Positions 26,504-33,346 of a DNA stretch of 33,346 bases are shown here, one piece after another. This DNA comes from Paulinella micropora. Lineage: Eukaryota; Cercozoa; Imbricatea; Euglyphida; Paulinellidae. The DNA lies in the NCBI GenBank assembly GCA_019918135.1, contig WBZZ01002047.1:235001-268346 (forward strand), given 5' to 3'. The position numbers were made by a program, and so were the translations under genes. A model generated the notes under the pieces. That model was not told where the DNA came from. It did not search any database and saw only the letters and a program-made list of their open reading frames with translations. The first letter of the stretch is position 1; every line of letters begins with the position of its first letter.

Positions 26504-28046
26504 CCACTGATGATACGAGAGCCGACACCTCCGACTGAAACTCTAGCCTGGAAAGGCTATCAGCGACTACGTTTCGCTTTCCCGGTAAGTAGACCATCGT
26601 GAAATTGAAACATGACAAGAAAGCTTGCCACCGCGCCAAACGGCCGGTTTGTTCATGATTCATCAACCAAAGAAGGTTGTGATGATCGGTCCTAACCGTG
26701 AATAGAGGTCCTCCCCACAAGTATTCTCTGAGCCTCTTGAGAGCCCATACTACTGCCAACGCCTCCCTCTGTCGCGTGCAGTAATTTCGCTCCGCCGCAC
26801 ACAGCTTTCTACTAATAAACATGATCGGGCGCAACTTTTTCTCCTCATCTTCCTGTTGCAGCACCGCGCCAATCGCAAACTTAGATGCATCCGTGTCGAC
26901 TACGAACGGCTTCGTAAAGTCGGGCATCATAAGTACTAATCCGCCGTCCTTGGGATCTTTGTAAATGAGATCTTTGAGCGTATTAAACGCCTGCAAAGCC
27001 TCCTCATCCCACTTCTCAAAGTCTCCAAAATCAATCATCTTCTCCAGCTTAGCCCGAGTTGCACCCCAATCGGGTATGAACTGGCTGTAGTACTGTGCCA
27101 TCGCAAGAAAAGAGTGTAACTCTGTGCGATTCTTTGGCAACTGTCTACTCATGATCTCCTCCCTCTTCTCGCGCGATATCGAGACCCTATTATGAGAAAC
27201 CTCGTAACCCAAATACGTCACACTTGTCCTGGCAAGCTGACATTTCTTTAGGTTGCATTTCAGGCCAAATGCTCCGATGCGCCTGAAGACATCTGACAAG
27301 TGATCGATATGCTCTTCCATTGTGTTAGAGTATACGATGATGTCATCGATGTAACAAAATGCATATTCTCCCGCCTTCTGTCCTCTCCTTCTCATAAAAC
27401 CATCCTCCGACTGGTCGTCATATTGACCGCTCAACATCTTCTGCATCGCCTTCTGAAAGAGCCCCGGGGCCTGTTTGAGTCCCATTGGAAGCACCTTCCA
27501 CTGGTATATTTCCATACCCACAACGAATGCAGTCAGCCATCTGGATTTCTCGTCCAGTGGTATCTGCCAGAAGCCGTTCTTAAGGTCAATGACCGAATAG
27601 AATTTAGCATTCCGCAGCACCCTTCTGCCTTCTTCTAAGGTCGGCAGAGGATTTCTCTCTTCCTCTAGCACCTTATTCACACGGGCATAATTGATCGTCA
27701 AGCGCCATTCTCCTCCTGGCTTAGGGACGATTTTCGGTTGAGAGACAATTGGAGATGTAGATCTCTCAATAAAGTCCTCATCGAGCAACTGTCTCACATT
27801 CTCCTCCGCTATTTTTGCCTCATGTATGCTCAAATTTGCCCTCCGTGGTGCCGGAGATGGCTCCGCACCCGGTATCTTGTAAATGACAGCAGTGAAGTCA
27901 TCCGACTTTACACCACCTGCCCGAGGAGGGTCGAAAATTTCTCTGTACGCCTCCATCTTAGCTTTGAGAAACGCCTTCTCTCTCTCCGAACCCACTCCTT
28001 CTTCTAAAATTTTCCGCGCCGCCGCTTGGAAATCTTCCTCCGACAT
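26424..28046 (-). CDS. pol: Reverse transcriptase and RNase H, element 2
   Basis: 540 codons. RT motifs: D154 in VIDLKNGFWQIPL, VLPMGLKQAPGLFQ, and the YIDD box at 232-235 (FCYIDDIIVYS), then LKCNLKKCQ and YLGYEV. RNase H is complete: D386 (VDTDASKFAIGAVLQQ), E428 (RQREALAVVWALKRL), D454 (VRTDHHNLLWLM) and D496 (ADSLSR). The frame is continuous upstream with the linker region and is separated only by TAG 28085-28083. The last ~30 residues (from about SSVDDGPVHG) are out of frame, because integrase continues in another frame. All catalytic residues look intact. Confidence 0.97.
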   Translation of the reverse strand: MSEEDFQAAARKILEEGVGSEREKAFLKAKMEAYREIFDPPRAGGVKSDDFTAVIYKIPGAEPSPAPRRANLSIHEAKIAEENVRQLLDEDFIERSTSPIVSQPKIVPKPGGEWRLTINYARVNKVLEEERNPLPTLEEGRRVLRNAKFYSVIDLKNGFWQIPLDEKSRWLTAFVVGMEIYQWKVLPMGLKQAPGLFQKAMQKMLSGQYDDQSEDGFMRRRGQKAGEYAFCYIDDIIVYSNTMEEHIDHLSDVFRRIGAFGLKCNLKKCQLARTSVTYLGYEVSHNRVSISREKREEIMSRQLPKNRTELHSFLAMAQYYSQFIPDWGATRAKLEKMIDFGDFEKWDEEALQAFNTLKDLIYKDPKDGGLVLMMPDFTKPFVVDTDASKFAIGAVLQQEDEEKKLRPIMFISRKLCAAERNYCTRQREALAVVWALKRLREYLWGGPLFTVRTDHHNLLWLMNHEQTGRLARWQAFLSCFNFTMVYLPGKRNVVADSLSRLEFQSEVSALVSSVDDGPVHGQGIRGEPHRGDADGKRRSL

Positions 28047-28082
28047 CTTCTTATGCTCCTTGAGGGGCGCTAAGTCCTCCTC

Positions 28083-29030
28083 CTAACTCAAATCTTCCTC
28101 GGACAAATCGTCTAGTCCCGTTCTTTCATACGTGACTGTGTCCGGCTCATCATCATGACCCAGCCCGACAAGCATATCAATAAGGTTCGCGTATTGTATC
28201 GGAGCCTTACGGGTGTAGAAACCATCAAAGCATGTGAAAGCTTGAGGTATCAATTTCAACTTGTCCTGGGCTCTGAGCTTTTGCTTGTATGCACTGCTCT
28301 GCTCCCGAGACCCGAGTCGACAAGCCACCACTAACTGTTGCTTGCGAGAAGGAACAGGTATAGGATGATCAATAAGCCGGTCCCTTATCTCCTGTGCCCA
28401 GATCGCCTTCTCATTGTATGGCAGAATGACAGTATACGGCTTGTTACTCTCAAATAGAGTCCGTAGACACTTTTTCACTTCAGTTAATGAGCGCGGCCAG
28501 GTAGGCACATCGCCCCAAAAGTTCGTGATAAAAGTTTTAATGTCATCCGCTGGAGTATCGGGGATACGCCCCTTCCTCCTTGGCACAAACGCCTCTCTCT
28601 TCTCATCTGACACCTTCGCATGGTAACAGTAGCCATTAGTAATATGGACATCTGCCCCGCCACCTTCTGCGAATCTGGCCAACGACGGGCACTGTTTCGC
28701 AACACATATTATCTCCTCATTACGCGCTACGACTAAGTCATCAATAGACTTTCTGTCCCATGCGGGAATCGTAACCGTATACGCCTGCATCTCCGTCTCC
28801 CAATTGTCGGTCCAGGTCAGTTCCTCCGGCACTGTGACATAGGGGTGTACATAGGCTTCAGTTGCCTCATGTACGAAGGCCAACTTTTTCCTCTCCGTTG
28901 CTAGACTCAGCTCAAAAGCCTCGTATGAGTCAGTAGCAGTCATCGGATTAATATCATCCTCCTCTCCATTCTTCACTCCATAAATCACCCGCCGTGCGGC
29001 GCAATCGATCACAGCCCCCATCGTAGCCAA
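28083..29030 (-). CDS. pol: Conserved protease-RT linker region, element 2
   Basis: Continuous in frame with the protease ORF (one TAA, 29033-29031) and with RT (one TAG, 28085-28083). It begins with LATMGAVIDCAARRVIYG, which fits the last strands of a retropepsin after the ILG strand. Residues ~195-300 (YTVILPYNEKAIWAQEIRDR, DHPIPVPSR, VACRLGSREQSSAYKQKL, FDGFYTRKAPIQYANLIDML) align with residues ~130-225 of the element 1 linker. I know of no named domain with this pattern. It could be a processing, Gag-binding or template-binding module, but nothing shows which. Confidence 0.85.
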   Translation of the reverse strand: MATMGAVIDCAARRVIYGVKNGEEDDINPMTATDSYEAFELSLATERKKLAFVHEATEAYVHPYVTVPEELTWTDNWETEMQAYTVTIPAWDRKSIDDLVVARNEEIICVAKQCPSLARFAEGGGADVHITNGYCYHAKVSDEKREAFVPRRKGRIPDTPADDIKTFITNFWGDVPTWPRSLTEVKKCLRTLFESNKPYTVILPYNEKAIWAQEIRDRLIDHPIPVPSRKQQLVVACRLGSREQSSAYKQKLRAQDKLKLIPQAFTCFDGFYTRKAPIQYANLIDMLVGLGHDDEPDTVTYERTGLDDLSEEDLS

Positions 29031-29762
29031 TTAGTCATACGACAGCAGGATTGAACCGTGGTAATCGGGGACAACATAGAGGTCCGCACGATATACTCGA
29101 CCGGATTTCAATTTGAAAATTAATGTGACGATGCCCGTAATTTCCGTACGGCTGCCTACCCCTTTTAGGGTCCCCTTTGTTTTTCTAATGTTTTTGTCCA
29201 CCCATGTCCGGTGACTATTCAAAAACTTCTGGCCGACAATATTAATATTCGCCATCGTATCATTACCAACTTTTAATGTGGTTTGTAAAGTTTCACAAAA
29301 GAGGTCAGTGTAGCATAGCGCGTCTGGTCTATGTAAACTAGCCGCTAGCACATGAATTTTTCGTTCTAGGATTTTGAGTCTAAGCTCAAGTTCCTTGTCC
29401 TCTTCTCGTTCTCCCCCCTTTTCCGCCAACTTAACTTCTTGAGTCTCCGGGGCTTCCGGTATCTCGAGTGTCTTTTGGACAGAGTCTGGTACACCGAGTG
29501 TACTCGTGTCTATAGCAGAGACTATCGAGTCCTTTGGCGGGGGTACGGTCCGCTGCTTCTTCGTAGGAGGAGACCTAGCCTTTGGTTTCGGCTTCCTCTC
29601 CTCCATCGCCTTCTTCGCCTTCCTATTCGCATCATTTATCATATTAGCTCTCGAAGGATGAACTAGCAAGTGCTTACCTTGAGGCTTGTGAGGCTGTGCG
29701 CCTTCACCTTCACGTCTGGGAGGAACGGAACCGTTCGTATCCTGTTCATCAACAGTAGGCAT
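29031..29762 (-). CDS. pol: Pre-protease and atypical protease-like domain, element 2
   Basis: Same frame as gag, after TGA 29840-29838. The frame is open from that stop; the ATG at 29762 follows 25 codons later. A Lys/Pro-rich basic stretch (EERKPKPKARSPPTKKQR) precedes a helix (DKELELRLKILERKI). The active-site region reads TTLKVGNDTMANI where element 1 has GYLDTGNDSMAQI, so the catalytic Asp-Thr-Gly is Lys-Val-Gly here (Lys codon 29273-29271). The second half (GTLKGVGS, LYVVPDYHGSILLSYD) keeps the retropepsin pattern. Either the enzyme is inactive or it uses another residue. Confidence 0.8.
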   Translation of the reverse strand: MPTVDEQDTNGSVPPRREGEGAQPHKPQGKHLLVHPSRANMINDANRKAKKAMEERKPKPKARSPPTKKQRTVPPPKDSIVSAIDTSTLGVPDSVQKTLEIPEAPETQEVKLAEKGGEREEDKELELRLKILERKIHVLAASLHRPDALCYTDLFCETLQTTLKVGNDTMANINIVGQKFLNSHRTWVDKNIRKTKGTLKGVGSRTEITGIVTLIFKLKSGRVYRADLYVVPDYHGSILLSYD

Positions 29763-29837
29763 AACTGTGACTGTCGGATTAAAAAGAACAGTTTTTATCT
29801 CCTCCTCTCTCTTCTTTTCCTCTCTCTTCTCCTCCCG

Positions 29838-29840
29838 TCA
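29838..29840 (-). promoter_or_regulatory. Candidate gag-pol readthrough stop, TGA CGG
   Basis: The gag stop is TGA followed by CGG, and pol continues in the same frame. UGA-CGG is a known leaky context in several plant RNA viruses. A following pairing element was not established. Confidence 0.45.
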
Positions 29841-32351
29841 GTCTACGACGACAACACGCTCACCTGAGCCGGTGTCTTCGTCTTGACGTCCCCCCTCCGT
29901 AGCGGTATAAGCTTGCTGGGGGTAGTTGGAGCTGGAACTGGTGCTATAATTCCAGTATCCGTGTCCTCTGGGAGGGCGCGCTGGGGTCCGTCCTCCCCTT
30001 CCACGAAAGCCTCGTCCTCGTGGTGCCGCCCCTCTTGGTGTCCCTCGGGACCCTCGTGACGATCCTCTCGTCTCTCCTCCTCCTCTAGTCGGCGCCTTTG
30101 ATCGGCCCGATGTCTCTCTCTTCTCCCTTCTCTTCATTCTGTCAAGGAAGTAAATGATGGCCTCCCGGAACTCCGCATCCGAGACCATATTCGCATTCCA
30201 CCTCCCCTCCTCCAACTCCTTCTTGTACATGGCGTACATGGTCTTTTTCATGCCTTCGAGCTCTCTAAGGAAAAGATTTCGCTGCCTATCATCAAGAGAG
30301 TCGTGGCTGAAGAGGCAATTGCCTACTCCTTTCTGTGCCTCATGCTTGCACGCCATGTATGAAAAATAGCGGTAGCACGGCGTCGGCTCATCATCTCTCC
30401 CCCTCTTGAGACCTGCCGTTCGAGTTGCATGTGCTGCTTGAGCACCTCCAACCCCCTGTGTCGCGGCACTGGAGAATGACTCGGTGGCCGTGTCCAATTC
30501 GGAACACGCGTCGAGCACCTCCTTGAACAGGTCGCCCGGCGGAGTAGCCGCTACAGTCCTCTCGTATATATTCGTTTCTAAAAAATCCGCCGTCTTCACC
30601 GCCGTGAAGGTCGGACAGGACTGTATGATCCTTGCGAGCTTGCTCGGGTGTCGTGTACACAAAGCACTCAGGAAGTACAAAATGATAGACTTCCGGCTAT
30701 AAAAGAGCCCGTACTTGGCGCTGACCTCAGTGAGGATCGCTGCCAACCTCGTGCCAATGCCCAGCCCTTCGTTCACCTCTTGAAAAATCTCAAACCCAAT
30801 CAAAGTACCAGTGCACAGGTGCTGATACCCATGAGTTTTAAAGTATTGCAAGAGGACGGCAACTGGCACCGTGCATTGCAGGTCTGAGGCTGCTCTCCTA
30901 GCCGCCACCTCTACCGCTCTCATCGCCTTGTACTCCCCAACATCAAACCCTTGTGTGATGATTGATGGGTCCAACAAGGTGTACAACGCCTCATACTCCT
31001 GTGTTTCGTCCGTTGGATGCTGCTTCATACAAGCATCAATTCTTCTGAGCTTGTCTCGAAGGTTCGCATCCGTGTCCTTCTGACTCGCTGTCTCTGCATA
31101 CAGCGTCAGAGCAGTGGCATCGGACTTTGTATATTTTTGGAAGGCCTGTATGATAGCCTGTCTGTCCTTTTTGTCATTACTGTTGACAATAACAGTGGTA
31201 GGCGCTGAGCTAGTCGCAGGGGCCGAAGGGGCTGTGTGGGCTGACGGGGCGGAGCGGCCCGAGGGAGCCATATAAGATCCAGAGGAATATTTCGGTCCCT
31301 TTGTTCCCGCCGCCTTGGCTAATGCAATCTTTGCCTCCATCTCCTTCTTTTCTTTCTCAGCCGCTAGCTCTTTGATATACAGCTCTTGGGCATGATGAAA
31401 AAAAGACAGGATCTCAGCTGCCTTCCGAAGGAACAAGGCCTTCTCCGCCAACTCCTTCTCTCCCGCTTTATTGGTGGGGGGTGGTGCGGCCGTCCCCTCC
31501 AAGATCGTATGATCCTTCGTGAAGACCCACCTCTTCCATGCGTCATCCTTCACCAAGGCCGCATGCAGCTTCTTCATCCTCGTCACCCCTCCAGCTTCGC
31601 CTTCTATTTCCCTCAGGGCCGGGTGAAGGTCCCTGCCAAACTGGGTGTGTTGGAGTTTACCCAGGTCCACTAACTTGGCCTCCATAAGTTTCAGAGACAC
31701 ATCCATGACATTGATCTGTCCTTTTGGATTCCTGAACTTAAACTCCTTTTCCACTCTCTTTATTGAATCAATGTCCTGACCAGGATCGAGCAACCTAGCC
31801 AGTGCTCTTGTGTTCCATGGCAGCACAGTCTTTCCAGTCTGGTACTCAAAGAGTATAGCACACTCAAACACTGTCCATGAGAGGTCGAGTAGCTCCAGTA
31901 AAGACATATTGTCCCCAAATGAGACATGTTGCACCTGTAACTGTGCACCGTCGTCTCTGAGGAATTCTGCGAGAGGCAGAGCTTGCCTTGGGAGAGGGTA
32001 ACAGATGTCCTCCTTCTTCAAGGGTTGTCCCCATCGCATTTCTTGGGGAATGTATAGCCATTTATAGGCCTCATCCTTCCCTTTCTTCTCCTCAAACTCC
32101 TTCTTACTTAGTTTGCCATATTCGGCCACAAACCTCGCTTCCTCTCCTCCCTTCTGCTCCTCCTCGACTTCCTCTGCTCCTCCTGTGTCAAAGGAAGGCG
32201 CAGTAAAAAATTGATTCTCTGCTCCTCCTGTGTCAAAGGAAGGTGCCAGATCTCCTCCTTCTGCATGAGAGTCAACGAACTCCTCTTCGTTTCCTGGGGT
32301 TCGCTCACTCTCCCCCCCTCCTTCCTGCCAGTCTTCAGACCTAGTAGACAT
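29838..32351 (-). CDS. gag: Gag protein with CCCH-type finger and RGG tail, element 2
   Basis: 837 codons, intact, from an ATG. The acidic N-terminus has a 15-residue duplication (APSFDTGGAE at 36-45 and 51-60). Helical regions (LLELLDLSWTVFECAILFEY; EYKAMRAVEVAARRAASDL; AKYGLFYSRKSIILYFLSAL) resemble the element 1 Gag. A charged coiled-coil-like segment (ELAAEKEKKEMEAKIALAKA) and an Ala/Ser/Pro linker lie between. C659, C668, C679 and H683 form C-x8-C-x10-C-x3-H, like a CCCH RNA-binding finger rather than the usual CCHC knuckle. An Arg/Gly-rich tail (about 748-797) would bind RNA. It should form particles and package the RNA. It ends at TGA followed by CGG, with pol in the same frame. Confidence 0.88.
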   Translation of the reverse strand: MSTRSEDWQEGGGESERTPGNEEEFVDSHAEGGDLAPSFDTGGAENQFFTAPSFDTGGAEEVEEEQKGGEEARFVAEYGKLSKKEFEEKKGKDEAYKWLYIPQEMRWGQPLKKEDICYPLPRQALPLAEFLRDDGAQLQVQHVSFGDNMSLLELLDLSWTVFECAILFEYQTGKTVLPWNTRALARLLDPGQDIDSIKRVEKEFKFRNPKGQINVMDVSLKLMEAKLVDLGKLQHTQFGRDLHPALREIEGEAGGVTRMKKLHAALVKDDAWKRWVFTKDHTILEGTAAPPPTNKAGEKELAEKALFLRKAAEILSFFHHAQELYIKELAAEKEKKEMEAKIALAKAAGTKGPKYSSGSYMAPSGRSAPSAHTAPSAPATSSAPTTVIVNSNDKKDRQAIIQAFQKYTKSDATALTLYAETASQKDTDANLRDKLRRIDACMKQHPTDETQEYEALYTLLDPSIITQGFDVGEYKAMRAVEVAARRAASDLQCTVPVAVLLQYFKTHGYQHLCTGTLIGFEIFQEVNEGLGIGTRLAAILTEVSAKYGLFYSRKSIILYFLSALCTRHPSKLARIIQSCPTFTAVKTADFLETNIYERTVAATPPGDLFKEVLDACSELDTATESFSSAATQGVGGAQAAHATRTAGLKRGRDDEPTPCYRYFSYMACKHEAQKGVGNCLFSHDSLDDRQRNLFLRELEGMKKTMYAMYKKELEEGRWNANMVSDAEFREAIIYFLDRMKRREKRETSGRSKAPTRGGGETRGSSRGSRGTPRGAAPRGRGFRGRGGRTPARPPRGHGYWNYSTSSSSNYPQQAYTATEGGRQDEDTGSGERVVVVD

Positions 32352-33100
32352 GGATGCTGAAGGAATACGGATGAGACAGAGTTGTTTCTACCCAGTAATT
32401 GCTCTGTTCGTCTATGAGGAACGAATAGAGAGAAAAAACGAAAAGACAGTATAGAGAGAGAGCGTCTCACCTCTATGTCTTATGTGTTTTTTTTTTTTGT
32501 GAGAAAGAAGTAATCTGTACGACTTTCTCTGAAAATTTGATCTCCTTCTCCACTCCTCTTTTCTTTTTCTCTTTTTGTTGTTGTATCTGTTATGAGGTAC
32601 GAGGACCTATGTACAGATAATGTCAAAGAGGCTAGAGAAGCACTCCTTGAGAAGTCGACTTGTCGTCTGACACTTGTTCAGACCTATTGTCGAAAGACAG
32701 TCAGAGATTTGCAAAAATACTCTGATGTGTGTGGTTTGAGAGGCAACAAAGTGCACAGACTTGAAAGGTAGAGTACTACGCTCGTGTCCTTCAAGTTTGT
32801 TTGTATCTGTGAGTGTTTGTTTGTACGTCTGTTGACCTACTCTGTCTCTGTCTCAAGAGAGAACAAAAGAACAGCTACGAGGTCTGGTGTCTGGCCTCCT
32901 TGTGAGGACACAGATACAGGCTGTGGAGAGGGTACTGAGACACCTACTCACAAACGCCTAGACGTCTAGTTTTGCAAAAAGAGCTGTGTGGGGATGTGCT
33001 GGAGTATTTGTTTTTTGGAACACCTACTCAGAAGAGATAGGTCTGTCCAATTTTTCTTTCTGCTGTTCCAAAAACAAGCCAGAAAAGAAATCAGCCTTGT
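32352..33100 (-). other. Leader region of element 2
   Basis: About 750 bp between the primer site and the gag ATG. No convincing gene. It contains a 14-bp stem (TTGTTTTTTGGAACA at 33008 with TGTTCCAAAAACAA at 33064) close to the primer site. Confidence 0.6.
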
Positions 33101-33113
33101 GCTGGTGACTCCA
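33101..33113 (-). other. Candidate primer binding site of element 2
   Basis: On the - strand TGGAGTCACCAGC starts 1 nt after the 5' LTR end. It shares TGGAGTC with element 1 and fixes the - orientation. Confidence 0.75.
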
Positions 33114-33114
33114 A

Positions 33115-33346
33115 TGTTACAATCCCCGAAGATAGCTCAATAAAAAGTCGGTAATACAACCAGACACAAATCCCCAAAAGAGAATGATGTCTCGTTATAT
33201 TAGCTCAGTGAAGCCGAAAAGAAAACGGCAACAGACCAAGGTTAAAATGGCATTAGGTCAAATCCGGCCAAACGATATTGAAAATAATGGGAAAAAACTA
33301 GGTGCACCTGACACCAGAAAAAGGTACTTTTTACCGGCTATCCGGG
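33115..33346 (-). repeat. 5' LTR of element 2, truncated by the window edge
   Basis: Identical to 22976-23206 except for two 1-nt indels (an extra A near 33146 and a missing T near 33322). The outer part lies outside the window. Confidence 0.95.

Larger units (their letters stand above)
22976..33346 (-). mobile_element. Element 2: Ty3/gypsy-type LTR retrotransposon, partial
   Basis: On the - strand, with the 3' LTR on the left (22976 to about 23517) and the 5' LTR starting at 33115 and cut by the window edge. The primer site at 33101-33113 and all long ORFs read leftward. The order is gag, protease, RT, RNase H, integrase. Over the ~230 bp that can be compared, the LTRs show no substitutions and two 1-nt indels, so insertion was recent. 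The left flank is GATGA, the predicted target duplication if the right flank matches. It lacks the post-pol ORFs of element 1. Confidence 0.95.

Noticed and set aside
22976..33346. Reading element 2 as a + strand element, because TGTTACA starts its left LTR and TATATAAA lies on the + strand
   Set aside because: All pol domains and the primer site next to 33115 read on the - strand, so the + strand signals are antisense.
1..33346. CRISPR arrays, rRNA and tRNA genes
   Set aside because: No regularly spaced identical repeats with unique spacers. No cloverleaf or rRNA segment that I could recognise.

Overview
The window is nuclear-type eukaryotic DNA dominated by two large Ty3/gypsy-order LTR retrotransposons. 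They lie in repeat-rich, gene-poor flanks full of microsatellites, foldback elements and decayed repeats. Nothing looks prokaryotic: there are long simple repeats, AATAAA and TATA-like signals, LTRs and a probable GT-AG intron. I cannot name the host; an alga or another protist would fit, but that is inference. No convincing host gene was found.

Layout. 1-3372: tetranucleotide, pyrimidine and poly-T repeats, then two foldback elements (2135-2377 and 2694-2973) that share a ~53-bp central core although their arms differ. 3373-19411: element 1, a 16.0-kb LTR retrotransposon on the + strand, with LTRs of 362 and 353 bp, a 5-bp ACTGA target duplication, a primer-binding-site candidate, a polypurine tract, Gag, protease, reverse transcriptase/RNase H and integrase. 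It also carries an unusual 3.5-kb region beyond pol, holding a membrane-anchored ORF, a Cys/His-containing ORF and a capsid-like ORF. 19412-22975: repeat remnants, a decayed LTR-like piece, a perfect 141-bp tandem duplication, one unidentified ORF and a long purine tract. 22976-33346: element 2, a related retrotransposon on the - strand that runs off the right edge inside its 5' LTR.

The two elements are distant relatives. By eye they share a Gag of similar organisation, an atypical protease, a conserved ~95-residue block between protease and RT, the RT/RNase H/integrase core, and a conserved ~130-residue domain after the integrase GPY module. Both have a primer site beginning TGGAGTC. Gag would form the particle. 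Protease, RT and RNase H would process Gag-Pol and make cDNA primed from a tRNA. Integrase would insert the cDNA, perhaps guided by the extra C-terminal domain.

Both elements have nearly identical LTRs, so they are young, yet both have reading frames broken by single stops and 1-nt frame changes. Recoding, splicing, mobilisation in trans, or residual long-read assembly errors could each contribute. In element 2, gag and pol share one frame separated by a TGA CGG stop, a context known for readthrough in some plant RNA viruses.
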